From contig VHZZ01001792.1 in assembly GCA_009801015.1 (NCBI GenBank), positions 23,812-66,994 of the forward strand: DNA of 43,183 bases, written 5' to 3'. The notes beneath the pieces were generated by a model. That model was not told where the DNA came from. It saw only the letters and a program-made list of their open reading frames with translations, and searched no databases. Numbering within the stretch: the stretch's first letter is position 1; every line of letters begins with the position of its first letter. The stretch is from Silene noctiflora. Taxonomy: Eukaryota; Streptophyta; Magnoliopsida; Caryophyllales; Caryophyllaceae. Both the position numbers and the translations under genes were made by a program. This document shows positions 10,501-23,416 of the stretch, one piece after another.

Positions 10501-13500
10501 AAGAGTTATTTTGTCGTGTAGTTTGTAGAGTTTGCTATATATTTGTGAGTGCACATAATTGAGGAATAAATGTTTTGTACTATCTTAGGTAAAGTTTACG
10601 TGGTAGAGTTAGTTTCCAACTCCATTGGATCCTAACACAATTGATAGATATGACTTACTGTTTGCTTGCTTTTAAAAATCGATCGTTCAGGGAACGATAT
10701 GAAGAACTAGTGAAGCAATGCCAGAAGATGCATTCAAGCATAGGAACTGGTTCACTTGCCTATGTTGTTGGTTCTAAAATTATGGACGTGCGGACCTATT
10801 CTAAAGTTGACAGGAATAGAGAAGCAGCGTCTGAAGAGAAACAAGCTTCTAATGACAATAGTAACACACGTTATGATAACTATGATAGAAATAACAACTG
10901 TACAGATACAACATATACACCCCAAAGGGATAGCTCTAGTGATTCTTCTGACATTGTTAGCGTGAGAGAAAACATTGACAGTGCTGCTTATGACTCATCT
11001 TGCCTCATGCCCAGCCCTGCCAAATTCACCTGCAGCTCTTTAAAATCTCGCAGGCAACCCTGTGAATCCGGATATCCACCCGTTGATTTTTTCGATTTTC
11101 CACCCTTGCCTGTCACAAATTTGTTTGAGAGAAGTGATGAAGGTGAAGACGGTGATCAGTCAAATGATGATGGACATTCGACCACGTGGAAAGGGCAGGC
11201 TCACGAGGAGCGCATGCACAGTTTTCAAATCGGTAATAATGAAGAATTAATTGTTGAATCAAATGGTTCAGAGTGTGACAGTCTCAGACTTTCTATTAGT
11301 TCCGAAATCGAGATGGCTGATGACCAATGTGAGGAAACTCAAGAACAAGTATTGCGACAGGATATTCAAAAGTACAAAAATAAAGTATTGAATAGACTGA
11401 GAATATCTGATGTTCCGGAAGCATCTGAGCTATATACATGCAATGGCCCAGGAGGAGGACCTAGTGAAGATAAAGTATCTGATTGGCTTTGGACTCTGCA
11501 TCGAATAGGTAGTTAAGTATTTTAAATGCTGTGTTTCTGTTTCAATTATTATTTATATATATGTCTGTCTAAGGCATCATGTTTGCTGTCAGTGGTTGAT
11601 GTGGTTAGAACTGATAGTCATTTGGAGTTTTACGAGGACCCGAAGAATTTGGCCAGGATGTCCGACATTCTTGCTGTTTATGCATGGGTTGATCCTGAGA
11701 CAGGATACTGCCAAGGTTGTTGATTTTCTCTTCATCATAATAGAAAATTCAAATGAAAAGGACTTCTTTATCTCCTTTGAATATGTCATCTTTAATTCTC
11801 TTTTTGACATATTTGGTGTTGATATGTGGTTCAGGGATGAGTGATTTGCTATCTCCATTTGTTGTTCTCTTTGAGAATGATGCTGATGCATTTTGGTGCT
11901 TTGAGATGCTTATTCGCCGAACGGTCTGACTGCTGCTCTTTGCACGCTCTTCTAGCTTAATTTTTACCAAGTCTTTTTCTCACTTAAGTTTATTGGCTCT
12001 TTTAGCGAGAGAATTTCCGGATGGAAGGAGAAACTGGAGTTATGAAGCAGCTGCAAACACTTTGGTGCATCCTGAAATTCACTGATAGAGAAATGTTTTC
12101 ACATCTATCGAATATAGGTGCCGAAAGTCTTCACTTTGCCTTCCGGATGCTGCTTGTGCTCTTCCGCCGCGAATTATCATTTAGTGAATCTCTTCGTATG
12201 TGGGAGGTTTGTTCTCTGGAATTCTTGATACTTTGTCATGTCACCTTATTTATGTAGAACTTGTTTTACGTGTGGTATTGTTCAAAGTCGTGTGAAAAAA
12301 TTATTGTGCTTCAGCATGTGTTTGCTATTTTTAATGGAAAGTGGTTCGGGAATTGATGTGTGGTGGGTTCAAGAGCAACATTTTTACATTTGAACTTTTA
12401 ACCGTGGTACTTCAGATGACATATACCTTCTTTAGATTTACTTTAGAAGCAAACTTCGTAGTGTAGATCCTCCATATATTATCTTAAGATTTCAAAATGT
12501 TACTGAATGCAGATGATGTGGGCTGCTGATTTTGAAGAGTCCTTGACCTGGAATTTGGCGGACTGCTGTCTCGAACCATTGATTTTACAACTGCCTGATG
12601 ATCTAGGCACTGATGTCGTAGAGGAAAGGAAGGATGCAGAAGAAGAAAGCTCAATTGGCGGATCACTAGAAAAAGATGGAAATATTGAACACTCCGTCTC
12701 TGATGAGGAGGTGATGAAAGCCTTGACATCCAATCATTCATTTTGCGGTTTAACCAAGTCTTTATGGTCTCGAAATGATCGCATGCACGAACGCACAGAG
12801 TTCTCAGTATCAAGGAATAGGGAAGATGAATTGCCTGTTTTTTGCGTGGCATCAATTCTTATCTTAAACCGTCAGAAGATCATTAAAGATGCTCGTTCGC
12901 TTGATGATTTGATAAAGGTTTTTATTTTCACCTAACTTATAACATTGTACTATGCTCCATACATATGTTTTTCCATGGCACTTAATCTTCTTTTCGCATC
13001 TTTTTAAAATATAACTGACGCAGTCTACTTCATTGTTATGTAGATATTTAATGATAATATGTTGAAGATTAAAGTCAGAAGATGCATACGAACTGCAATC
13101 AAGCTCCGGAAAAAATATCTGTATAAGGTGATTCTGCAACCTTCATAGTCGAACAAATTTAGTGTCATCTTGTTCTTGTGTGGTTTTTGTTAAGATTAGA
13201 TAAATCATCTTTGCTATTGTGTGGTAACACGTTGTCAAGCATCAGGATTTAATACTGATAGACTCATAGAGGTATGTCAGGTATCTTGCGTGTCTTATTT
13301 ACAGGTATGATGGTGAAATTTGCAAATTATGGTGTATCGTGATTAAACTATTAACATTTAATGAAATGAGCTATTACACACCAAAAGGGAGAATCATATT
13401 TTCGCAGTGACGTTTTTCTGTTTATGGGAATTCCTTAGACAACATAATATAGAGGTATTTGAGCTGCTTTCGATGATGTCATCATCCTGCAAAAGCTGAG

Positions 13501-13985
13501 AGTCATGTTGAGTACATATTGCATTACAAAAACATTACTTAATGCCTCAAGGGTTCTGCATATGGCGGAGTAGGGGGTTGGACATACACAACCTTACCTT
13601 TGTCTTGACCAACACAAAAGAATATTTTCGGGTGACCCAGAGTCCCAGATTGACAATTGCGTAATGGGAAATGGAACCTGGATGTATATTAATTGCAGTG
13701 TTTAAAAATTGATTCAGTCTCATTGCTTTGACTTACTTATGTATGATAATCTGAAGTAATTATTTGGGTTTCATAATGAACAATATTTAATATTTAATAC
13801 TAATCTACCCGCTCTCCATTCTGTTGACCATATTTGGTTGTGCCCTACTGCCTTGTTTGTTTTACGACCTACCTAATAATAATTTATGCTCTTTAGTGCT
13901 TTTGATTGCCTTCCTAACAATCAAGTGATGTTTGAAACAGCAAATGAAGTCCAACAATCTATCACCTCAGAATGAGTCACAATAA
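7534..13985 (+). CDS. TBC-domain Rab GTPase-activating protein (gyp1p superfamily)
   Basis: TBC proteins speed GTP hydrolysis by Rab GTPases in vesicle traffic. Exons: 7534-7653, 8878-8976, 9699-9802, 10691-11508, 11593-11715, 11835-11923, 12006-12206, 12513-12917, 13044-13127, 13941-13985; in frame throughout, 695 aa. The TBC fold opens at about residues 70-110 (GGVDPSIRPEVWEFLLGCY) and is split by a ~240-residue acidic, Ser-rich insertion in exon 4. It resumes with the arginine-finger motif IxxDxxR (I380, D383, R386) and the glutamine-finger YxQ (Y419, Q421, in GYCQGMSD). Both catalytic residues are present, so it should be active. Exons 6-8 give LLSPFVVLFENDADAFWCFEML, LFRRELSFSES and MMWAADFEE. 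The C-terminus is short and basic. From memory it fits the Arabidopsis At2g43490/At3g59570 group. The family call is secure; the small last exon (14 residues and stop) is the weakest join. Confidence 0.92.
13537..13625 (-). repeat. SINE-like relic in the last TBC intron
   Basis: On the minus strand this reads ACAAAGGTAAGGTTGTGTA, then TCCAACCCCCTACTCCGCC, then CCCTTGAGGCATTAAGTAAT. It matches the order of blocks seen at 28800-28900 and 30785-30880 on the plus strand. Confidence 0.6.
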
Positions 13986-16177
13986 CCAAGTGGATGAACA
14001 TTTCTCTAGGAAACGTGAGCGAACTTGGTCGGCTTCTTTCTCTTGTACAGCTCAGATAGAGTTTCAGCCTTTTGAAATTCATGCTGTAGCATTAAGGATT
14101 TTGCAAGAACTATTGGTTCATCCTGGAATGTTCATTCCAGCAATTTTCTTCATTATGATGAGGTAAGCGATTTTCTATGAACATGACTCAGTTATGTAGG
14201 ACATGTTATATTATCTCTTTTTTATTTTGATGATCAACTTTGACCATACTCTCCAAATATTTGCAAAGCTACAATATAAAATTCGTCACGTTTGGTTTAT
14301 CAAAAACATTTCCTATTATCTTTTTCAAAAAGTTGTTACAATCGTAGATTGCGAGAAAATAGCATTCAAAGTTGAGGGTAGTATAAATGGGGGATGAGGG
14401 GAGTAAGGATTTTGAAACATTTTGTTTTCCTAAAGTGAAACAGAGTATGTATGAAAAACAAGACTTGAAATCATTAAATATTGGAAAATGTTTCATAAAC
14501 ATCTATTCCTATGGAGAGAATGAAAATAACGTAGTACCTGAAACATGCATGCGGTCATTTTTGGGATTGTTTTGAGAGGTAATATCCCTGCATTCGCAGA
14601 AGAGATGTTTGAGATCGTTGACTGGTAAAAGCTGTTGCTAACTTACTACTTCATATTGAGTTTGAAGCGAGTTGGGGAAGAGTTCCGTGAATAGACTGAT
14701 GTAGTACATTTAGGCTGTCGTTGAAATGCTGTCGTTTGAAGACTACTGAAATAAAGAAACAAAATTCGGGATGAAATTTTCCTTTTACTGATTCAATCAC
14801 GGTTTATTTTCTAGGGAGCAAATTTAGTATGTCAGTCAGTCGGTTTAGATTGATGAACCAACCCCAACACAATTTTGATCGATACCCTATACTCCGTATA
14901 ACCCAATCTGCCACATCCAAGCCCATTCCAATCCGAATCAACCTGAGATAACACGTGACCCAACCCGATCCATATCTGAGCAACTGTTGTGCTGGTTACT
15001 TCTAGAAATGTTTTAATTTGTCAAAATGACGTGATTATATTGTTATTCTCATATCGGTTCCCATGTTATCAGTTTGATGGATCAACGGCTTTAAAGCATG
15101 ATGTGCAGCGCATTGGCGAGGTGGCTGTCTAGAGTCTTAACTGAACTTCGAATCAGACAGGATAACAATTTGTTATCGCAGTTTTGTAGTAAGTTCGTAT
15201 GCCAATTCTGCAACTGACTGCATTTTATGAGTCAATATATTGTTCTTTCCTAAAACTATTCTGTCCTTGTTCTTTTCTTTCATCTCTTTTCCGTGGAGTT
15301 TTAATTCTTAGCCACAAGCGCTATATTTATCTGTTCACTTGGATTCACAAACAGAAGTTATCGCAAAAATGTGTTATCTGCAAGAATATTGGTAGGACAT
15401 AGGTTGATGAAGGGGAGATCGTAAAGGCAATCCGAGGAGGTTGTCGTCCTCCCTATAGTGATGGTGTACCGATTTATGCCTCACCCAACAGATCTTTTCT
15501 AGAGTTCCAATTTTGCCCATTAAGACGGGACATTGACTTTCGAAGTCATGGCTTGAGATGCTCGGCTTCCAAAAACTCATGGTTTGACTTAACATAGTCA
15601 ACCTTGGACAATGTAAGATTATCTTTTCAAAGATTACTTCTTGGTTCATTACTCAAAGAATCAGTTGCTAGGTTGTAATTTTACGTAATTTATTTTCGCA
15701 ATACATTTTTTTACTAATTACAGTACATTTTGCGCATTAATTTCCATTTGCATACCCTTGAACAAAAACTAGATAAAGATAGCCATAGTCGGAATCAATG
15801 AGCACAAGAAAATTCGATTAAATCCCTTACAGTGGAATATAAGATTAGACACGGAAATGGAATAGTGAACATGCACTCTCATGTTCTTGATCTTCGGTTT
15901 TGGTTAGATACATCCTTTTTTTTACCCAATAGAGGTGATACTTTCTCTCGACGACTCGAGATAACAATAAGCAATAACTATAATAAATTCGTTCGATTGA
16001 ATTGATTCTTTACGTTTTTATTCCAGTGAGAGGAGTGTTTTAACTTTTAATCTCGTGTAAATAGTCACATAATAGACGAATATTATGCACAACAGTAAGA
16101 GTAAAAAACTTCGTGGCCTGGATAGATTACAATTAACTTTTACAAACAACACAAATTCTTACTTGTCACCTTCTGAA

Positions 16178-16242
16178 GCTTGTGACGACTTACACCCGAT
16201 TTAAACAATGTTAAAAATTAAAGGGTGTGAAACGTCACAAGC
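16178..16242. repeat. 20-bp imperfect hairpin downstream of the peroxidase
   Basis: GCTTGTGACGACTTACACCC (16178-16197) pairs with GGGTGTGAAACGTCACAAGC (16223-16242) at 17 of 20 positions around a 25-base loop. It lies about 235-300 bases past the peroxidase stop codon on the minus strand. It may be a fold-back repeat or a 3'-end structure. Confidence 0.75.
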
Positions 16243-16382
16243 TTGTGACCGTCACAAAATGAGACCGGTTGTACAACATAATACTCGATCATAAAGGAGC
16301 TACATAGGTTGAACATAAATATACTCATGTACCCTTATTTTATTGCTTTTAAAACAAATAATTAATCACAACAAAAATCACA

Positions 16383-16468
16383 ATTATTAATAATTTGATT
16401 ACATAATAATAATAATTATATAAATATAATTATTATATTTATATAATAATTATATAAATATATTAAGG
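16383..16468. repeat. A/T-only palindromic tract at the peroxidase 3' end
   Basis: This stretch is almost entirely A and T, with repeated TAATTATATAAATATA and its reverse complement TATATTTATATAATTA. It ends a few bases from the peroxidase stop codon (16475-16477), so it falls in the 3' UTR or polyadenylation region. Confidence 0.7.
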
Positions 16469-16474
16469 TGAGGA

Positions 16475-18044
<1,570 letters not shown>

Positions 18045-18164
18045 TTTTTTTGTGTCTATGCCCGAAAAAACAAAGGAAAAATAATATATTTTTTTAAGTG
18101 TTTTTTTTTAAGTGCTATGTAATTTGCTTAAGAATTGTTGGAATTTGTATTAGATTTTAATCCA

Positions 18165-18171
18165 TTTTATA
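18165..18171 (-). promoter_or_regulatory. Candidate TATA box of the peroxidase gene
   Basis: TATAAAA on the minus strand, about 120 bases upstream of the ATG at 18044, fits a plant core promoter. It lies between the gene and the Helitron end at 18279. Confidence 0.5.
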
Positions 18172-18278
18172 GACGTTAATTAACTGCTTAGATTGCTGAA
18201 ATTGCACCCCACATGGAATGCCAACTTGTAATTGTTATTAACGATGCTTTTCTTTAAAGTGTGATTTAATTAATTTAA

Positions 18279-19502
18279 TCTCTATAGTATAAAAGCTTAG
18301 ACATTTCTTACAATCCTATTGGTCTATTATTTGTAGGGGTGAAAAACATTTATTTTAGTAGGACCCCCAACATTCTATGTACACAATTAATTACATTCTC
18401 TCATCTTTTCATTTTAATTTTTCTCTCCCCAACCTATTACAAAATAATGAATAAAAACTTCATATAATCATAGTAGAAAAGTATACAACAAAAAAATACT
18501 TTCGGGGAAAAGACAACCTCGACGTGAAAATCAAAAGCTTTAAAACGTAAATATATTTTCAAAAAAATATACTAATTCGTGAGCAAAAAAATCGAAAAAA
18601 AATAATGGAAAAAAAAAACAATCAATGGTGGATCTACCACCCTATCCTGAAGGACACAAATTAATGTTTGAGGCAAACATTTAACCTTTTTTATTTGGTT
18701 ATTCCTCTTGAAGAAACCATTAATTAGCCATCGAAAGAGACATATAAACATTTATTTAAAGAATATTGGTGAACTTGGAAAGATATGAAAGTACATGGAC
18801 GCGTTGTTTACATCAACATGGAGAAGAAGGGCTAAGGTTCATATACTAGGGAGATGAGTGACTAATTTTTAGAGAAAGCGTTGAGNAAAGGTATAGCCGT
18901 ATAAGGAGGCGGAGATACATGGCTAGAAATTAGATTAGAATTACAATGGGCTTTAGGGTTGAGCTATTGGAGACTTGGGGTGTAGTGTGTCGTGTATACA
19001 TGTGAGATGTAATGGGTTCAATTGGATGGACTTGGCTGCATTTGTAATTTTATTTAGATTTTTGGCGTATATTCTGTTATTGGTTCCTAACACTTAGACG
19101 TATTTGTTATGTTTTTCGACACTATTGTCGATCACAAATTTTTCATTTAAGAAGGGTCGATTTGTCTTAAGCTTAAAACGGGTCGAATTGTTAGGATAAG
19201 ATAAAAGAAAAGTCCCTAGATATTAGCAAAAATAATCGTTTTATCTAAGCAAGTGGTGTAATATTTGACCCGTTTTACTTTTCGATATATTTAGCTTTAT
19301 TCCCTGTATTAGACCATATTGTCAATGTATTTGTGTTGCCATCTATAGGAGCGCAAATGATTATCAATATTTTATTTTTTCCGTGCATTTGTTAGGTTTG
19401 AAAGTAAATATACCTTTTTTTTTAATTTATATGTTCATGTATCTACTGATAGCGCTTACTATTACGACCCGTGCATTTTTTTTTGCACGGGTTTAAAACT
19501 AG
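18279..19502 (+). mobile_element. Non-autonomous Helitron, about 1.22 kb
   Basis: The 5' end is TCTCTATAGTATAAAAGC, very close to the usual plant Helitron start (TC, then CTA...TATAAAAGC), preceded by A at 18278. The 3' end has an 8-bp perfect stem, CCCGTGCA (19468-19475) with TGCACGGG (19484-19491), around an 8-T loop. Eleven bases later comes CTAG (19499-19502), followed by T (19503). This is the Helitron layout: insertion between A and T, no target duplication, and a hairpin near a CTRR end. No Rep/helicase frame is present, so it depends on other copies. One undetermined base lies at 18886. Confidence 0.85.
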
Positions 19503-20059
19503 TTAGTTTAGTATTGCATTTAATTTGGTTGAATAAATATTATTGTTTTATTTTTTGGCAATCGTAAAATTAAGATCCTTATGCAGATAACCAAGCCAAA
19601 TGTTTTTACTATAGCAAAATTCATAAACTAAAGCAATATAGTAACTATATGGAGTAACAAAACTACAAAAATGTGTTGATGGCGTACAGACTGCTGAACA
19701 CGTACTTCAACATTAACATTGAGTCATCCACTACTTGGCACAGAACTTTCGAAAACCAACGAGTCGATCTCTTATGACAACCAGAGTTAGCAAAGTGTTG
19801 GATCTAATAAGTTTGTTTTATTTTGATGGTCCAAATTATGTGTTTAACTTTTTTATTAATGAGAAGTGATACTTATAATCGGGATTTAAATCCCGTTGAT
19901 TTCAAATCATTACACCAAAAACATTACTCCGTAGACGAGTATAATATTAAACGTCTTTATAAAATACTCCATTTTTAACCTGGACTTGACGTTAGTTCTC
20001 CGCTAGAACAATTTATACAATGTATTGTGAGAAAGGGTGATATTATTTGGAAACGAGAA

Positions 20060-20400
20060 AAAGGAACATACATCGGATGTATTATCTTAGATTTTATTTA
20101 TTTTTAAGCATATGTATATTATTTCTAAACTTATTATGTCAAATTTATTTAATTTGTTTTCGAGCATATGTGTTTTTTTTCTGAGCTTATTAAAGTTTAT
20201 AAGTTAGATTTTAATTTATTTTTTCCCATCAAAACTCAAATTTAATTAGAGTTATATGTAATGTTTTTAAGTTTTATTATAATTTTTTAGCTTATATTTA
20301 AGTGAATGAACTCATGAATTTTATAACAAAACTCATACGGAGTAATTTTTAAAACAAAACTCATAACCTTTTATTATGGTGATAGTACATCAAATATATA
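20060..20400. mobile_element. Small TIR element A (degenerate)
   Basis: The left end ACATCGGATGTATTATC and the right end, reverse complemented, TATTTGATGTACTATC, form an imperfect inverted repeat. The A/T-rich interior has repeated 'TTTGAGC/GAGCTTATT'-like words that also occur in elements B and C. Boundaries are approximate and no target duplication was found. Confidence 0.4.
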
Positions 20401-21225
20401 ATTCATTTACCGTTTAGAAACTATACAATACAACAAGAATGTTGGTAAATACCGTCCGAAAAATACGATCGGTGACGAGAAAAATCGGTGCGATGTTGGT
20501 TTTACAAATTGCGTGAGGATTTAAGTTTAGTGTTCTCTATAATTGGCATGGTGCCATGTTGTATGAACGTGCGTCGAAAGGATAATTCACATGCATGCAA
20601 ACTGATAAATACGGTAAATAGAATTATGCATGTAGTTGTACAAAAGTATTCTACAATTTTAATAAATTTATAATCTAATTTATGTATTTTATTTTATTTT
20701 AGTTTTTAAAATTTTTGAGTTATATTTTAATTTTTCTTATATCAAAATTAAAATTTAATTGAACTTATATAAACTGTATTATTTTTTATTCTAAATTATT
20801 ATAAAGGTCGAAATTATATAATCAATTGTAATACAATTAGCCGTATAGTCTAGTTAATGAGTAAGTACGGAGTAATAAATTATAAATTTATAATTACAGT
20901 ATGTATTTCCTACGTTCTTTTTTGCATGGTTAATTATTGATTGTTATTATTATTGACAACATGACAATTAATTTTGTGCAACACGGTTGCTTATCATAGA
21001 AAGTACTCGTATACGATTAGTATATGCAAATTCGTTATAATTAATAATTATTACATTTTATTTAAGCAGTACGCATTTTATGCTGCTAATATTATTCGTA
21101 TTAAAAATTATTGGAAAGAGTATAAATGTATTCCTTGCTTTTAATTGTAACATGGGAGCAACTAGATTTCACACATCATTCAAATTTAGCAAATGAGCTA
21201 CTAAATGCAAACACGTCATTCTTTA

Positions 21226-21466
21226 CCCAAATAGGATTATACATCCAGTTGTATATAAGCATTGTACAACCAAGGTATAAGAATCCGAGCTTATATGTAT
21301 TTTTTCTGAGATAATGCAAAGTTCATATTTTTAATGTGTTAATGGATGAGATCAAATACTTTCTAATAAAGCTCATATATTTTAACATAAAGCTCGGATA
21401 CTTTATTACAAAGCTCAGATTCTACGCCGTACAACCAGTACAACTTGTTGTATAGTCCATGAATTG
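21226..21466. mobile_element. Small TIR element B with possible 9-bp target duplication
   Basis: Inverted arms GGATTATACATCCAGTTGTA (from 21234) and, reverse complemented from the right, GGACTATACAACAAGTTGTA match at 17 of 20 positions. The 9-mer CATTCTTTA occurs at 21217-21225 and 21467-21475, 8 bases outside each GG. A 9-bp duplication would point to a Mutator-like element, though the outer 8 bases are not well conserved between ends. No coding capacity. Confidence 0.5.
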
Positions 21467-21540
21467 CATTCTTTAACTTCAAGGACACAATAGAATAGAA
21501 TAATGAGGTCTACTAATTATTACTTTCAAATAGGGTTATA

Positions 21541-21960
21541 AATGATTTGAGCCGGCTCGTCGAGCCCTTGATTTGGTCAAAGCTCAGCTAATGCTTGGTT
21601 GGTCAAATCGAGCTCGAGCCGAGCTTGGCTGTAATATGAACCGAGCCCGGGTTAAGCAAAGCTCGGCTCAGAAGCTCGTTTATAATTTTTTTCATATAAG
21701 TTTTATATTTTAATATTAATTTTTACTTTAAATTTTTTAGTATTTTATATTTTTATTTGTTTTTTTTTTAAATATTTATTTTTAGGCAGAATTAAAATTT
21801 AGAAAGTAAAAACAATATAATGACAAAAACAAGTTTGATTCGAATTCGAGTCGAGCTCAAACTTCAATTTTTTAGGCTTGATTAACTTCGAGTTGAGCTA
21901 ACAATTTCGAGCCGGGCCCAAACCTACTACCCGTGCTTGAGCTCAGATCAGTTCGTTTAC
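21541..21960. repeat. GAGCTCGAGC-rich dispersed repeat
   Basis: Dense in GAGCCGAGC, GCTCGAGC and related words (for example near 21548-21680 and 21840-21950) around an A/T core. A similar tract occurs at 24280-24550. It looks like a degenerate dispersed repeat; class unknown. Confidence 0.5.
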
Positions 21961-22019
21961 CGCCTTACTTACGAAATACAAATATTATCGTCTTTAAAAA
22001 ATAACTCACCTAGCTAGTA

Positions 22020-22245
22020 GGCCTTGTTCTTTTAGACTGATGTTGTTTGAACTGAACTAAACTGAATCTAATGGAGCTGAACAACTTAACTGAACTGACA
22101 TATTGGAGCTGAACTGAAGTAAAAGTTAATTTGTGAAAGGAAAAACTGAATAGAACTGAACTGATTAGTTGAATGAAACTAAACTGAATAGAACTGAAAT
22201 GAGCTGAAATTAAGTCGACCTAACTAACCTGAATAGTATAAATTA
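22020..22245. repeat. TGAACTGAA-rich element, one end recognised
   Basis: It starts GGCCTTGTTCTTTTAGACTG and runs through many copies of (T/A)GAACTGAA and ACTAAACTGAA. The start resembles that of the MITE at 531, but I found no matching right end or target duplication, so it is probably truncated. Confidence 0.45.
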
Positions 22246-23096
22246 TGAAAACGTTGACTTATAATTTGCAAAATCCGGCATGGCATATCTGCATGAACAG
22301 CTAGCAAATTTGAAGGGTAAGTTTGCTTAAACTTGAAAATATGACGATGACCTAAATAGTTTGACCATGCATAATCATTTATTTGTTACAACTTGAGGCT
22401 CCTAGATAGACAGCGACAAAAAATGTTGGTTACTCGTATGTTGTTTTCTTTTTATTAACGTTAAACGTGACTAGGTGACACTTCATCAGTGATCGTTATA
22501 ACAAGCAAAATAAATAAATAAATAAATAAATAGTCAATGTAATTAATTGTGAATATATAATGGTAGTTAATATACTTTTTAAAAGGCTCTATATATATAT
22601 ATGACGAGGACAAAAGTTGTAGATATGGTGAATCCGAAACAACGAGTAACTTTTAAAGTACCCAATTTTTGTTAACTTATTTAATATCTGGTGAGACTCG
22701 CGAGAGAAAACATTATGAGATTAAAAAGAATGTACGTATAGTTTAATAATCTACAACCGTATACAAAGGCACTACTTTTATTAAGTAGGGCAAAGTTCAA
22801 CAAGTGAACTGAATCAAATTAAAGACTAGAGTCGGCCTAGACTAATTGTTAAGTCCGTTATTAGACTTTATTGGTCAAGATTAAACTAGGGCGATTTTAA
22901 TGATAGTGTTAAGGAACTCTAAAAACATATATCGTTGTCGAGGCCTTTGATTTTTAAGGTTTGATGAGCTTGTGTTTTAGGTGACACCATGACAATCTGA
23001 TTTAAATTAAATATGTCAGATTATTTTAGGTGCTTCACTTTACCTTGTTTTGCCCGTGATGAAAAATGACTTAATTATGACAACTCATAATTATTG

Positions 23097-23416
23097 GACA
23101 ATACAACCAGATGTATAAATCTGGTAGTATAGATTTGAAACTTTATAGTAAAGAATTTGAGTTTAGATGTACATTTTACGAGTTTTATTAAAAAGAATCT
23201 GAGCGTCTTTATAAGAAAATTTTAACTCAAAATATTATATTGAAACTCAAAAATAATACATATAAACTCAATATGATTTTAATTTTAACACATAAAAAAT
23301 TAAAATGTAAATAAAAAATTTTAAAAGCTAAAAAAAATTGCATATAAGCTCAATTGGATTTGTATTGGATGTACGATGCTCATATACATCTGGATGTAGG
23401 GTTCTATTTGTGCTTA
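23097..23416. mobile_element. Small TIR element C
   Basis: The left ACAACCAGATGTATAAA and the right, reverse complemented, ACATCCAGATGTATATGA are near-perfect inverted ends. The interior has the same 'GAGTTT/AAACTCA' words as elements A and B. No target duplication is clear. Confidence 0.5.

Larger units (their letters stand above)
13986..16474. other. TBC 3' UTR and convergent intergenic spacer
   Basis: The 3' UTR likely runs to about 14750, where GAAATAAAG occurs. The remaining 1.7 kb holds no convincing gene. A segment near 14860-14990 contains degenerate 'CCCAACCCGA'-type repeats. The peroxidase gene converges from the right; its 3' side holds the inverted repeats listed separately. Confidence 0.55.

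Noticed and set aside
13972..14166. Open frame after the TBC stop codon
   Set aside because: It overlaps the last coding exon in a different frame and lies in the likely 3' UTR; no family resemblance.
18886..18886. Undetermined base inside the Helitron
   Set aside because: A single n is an assembly or base-calling gap, not a biological feature.
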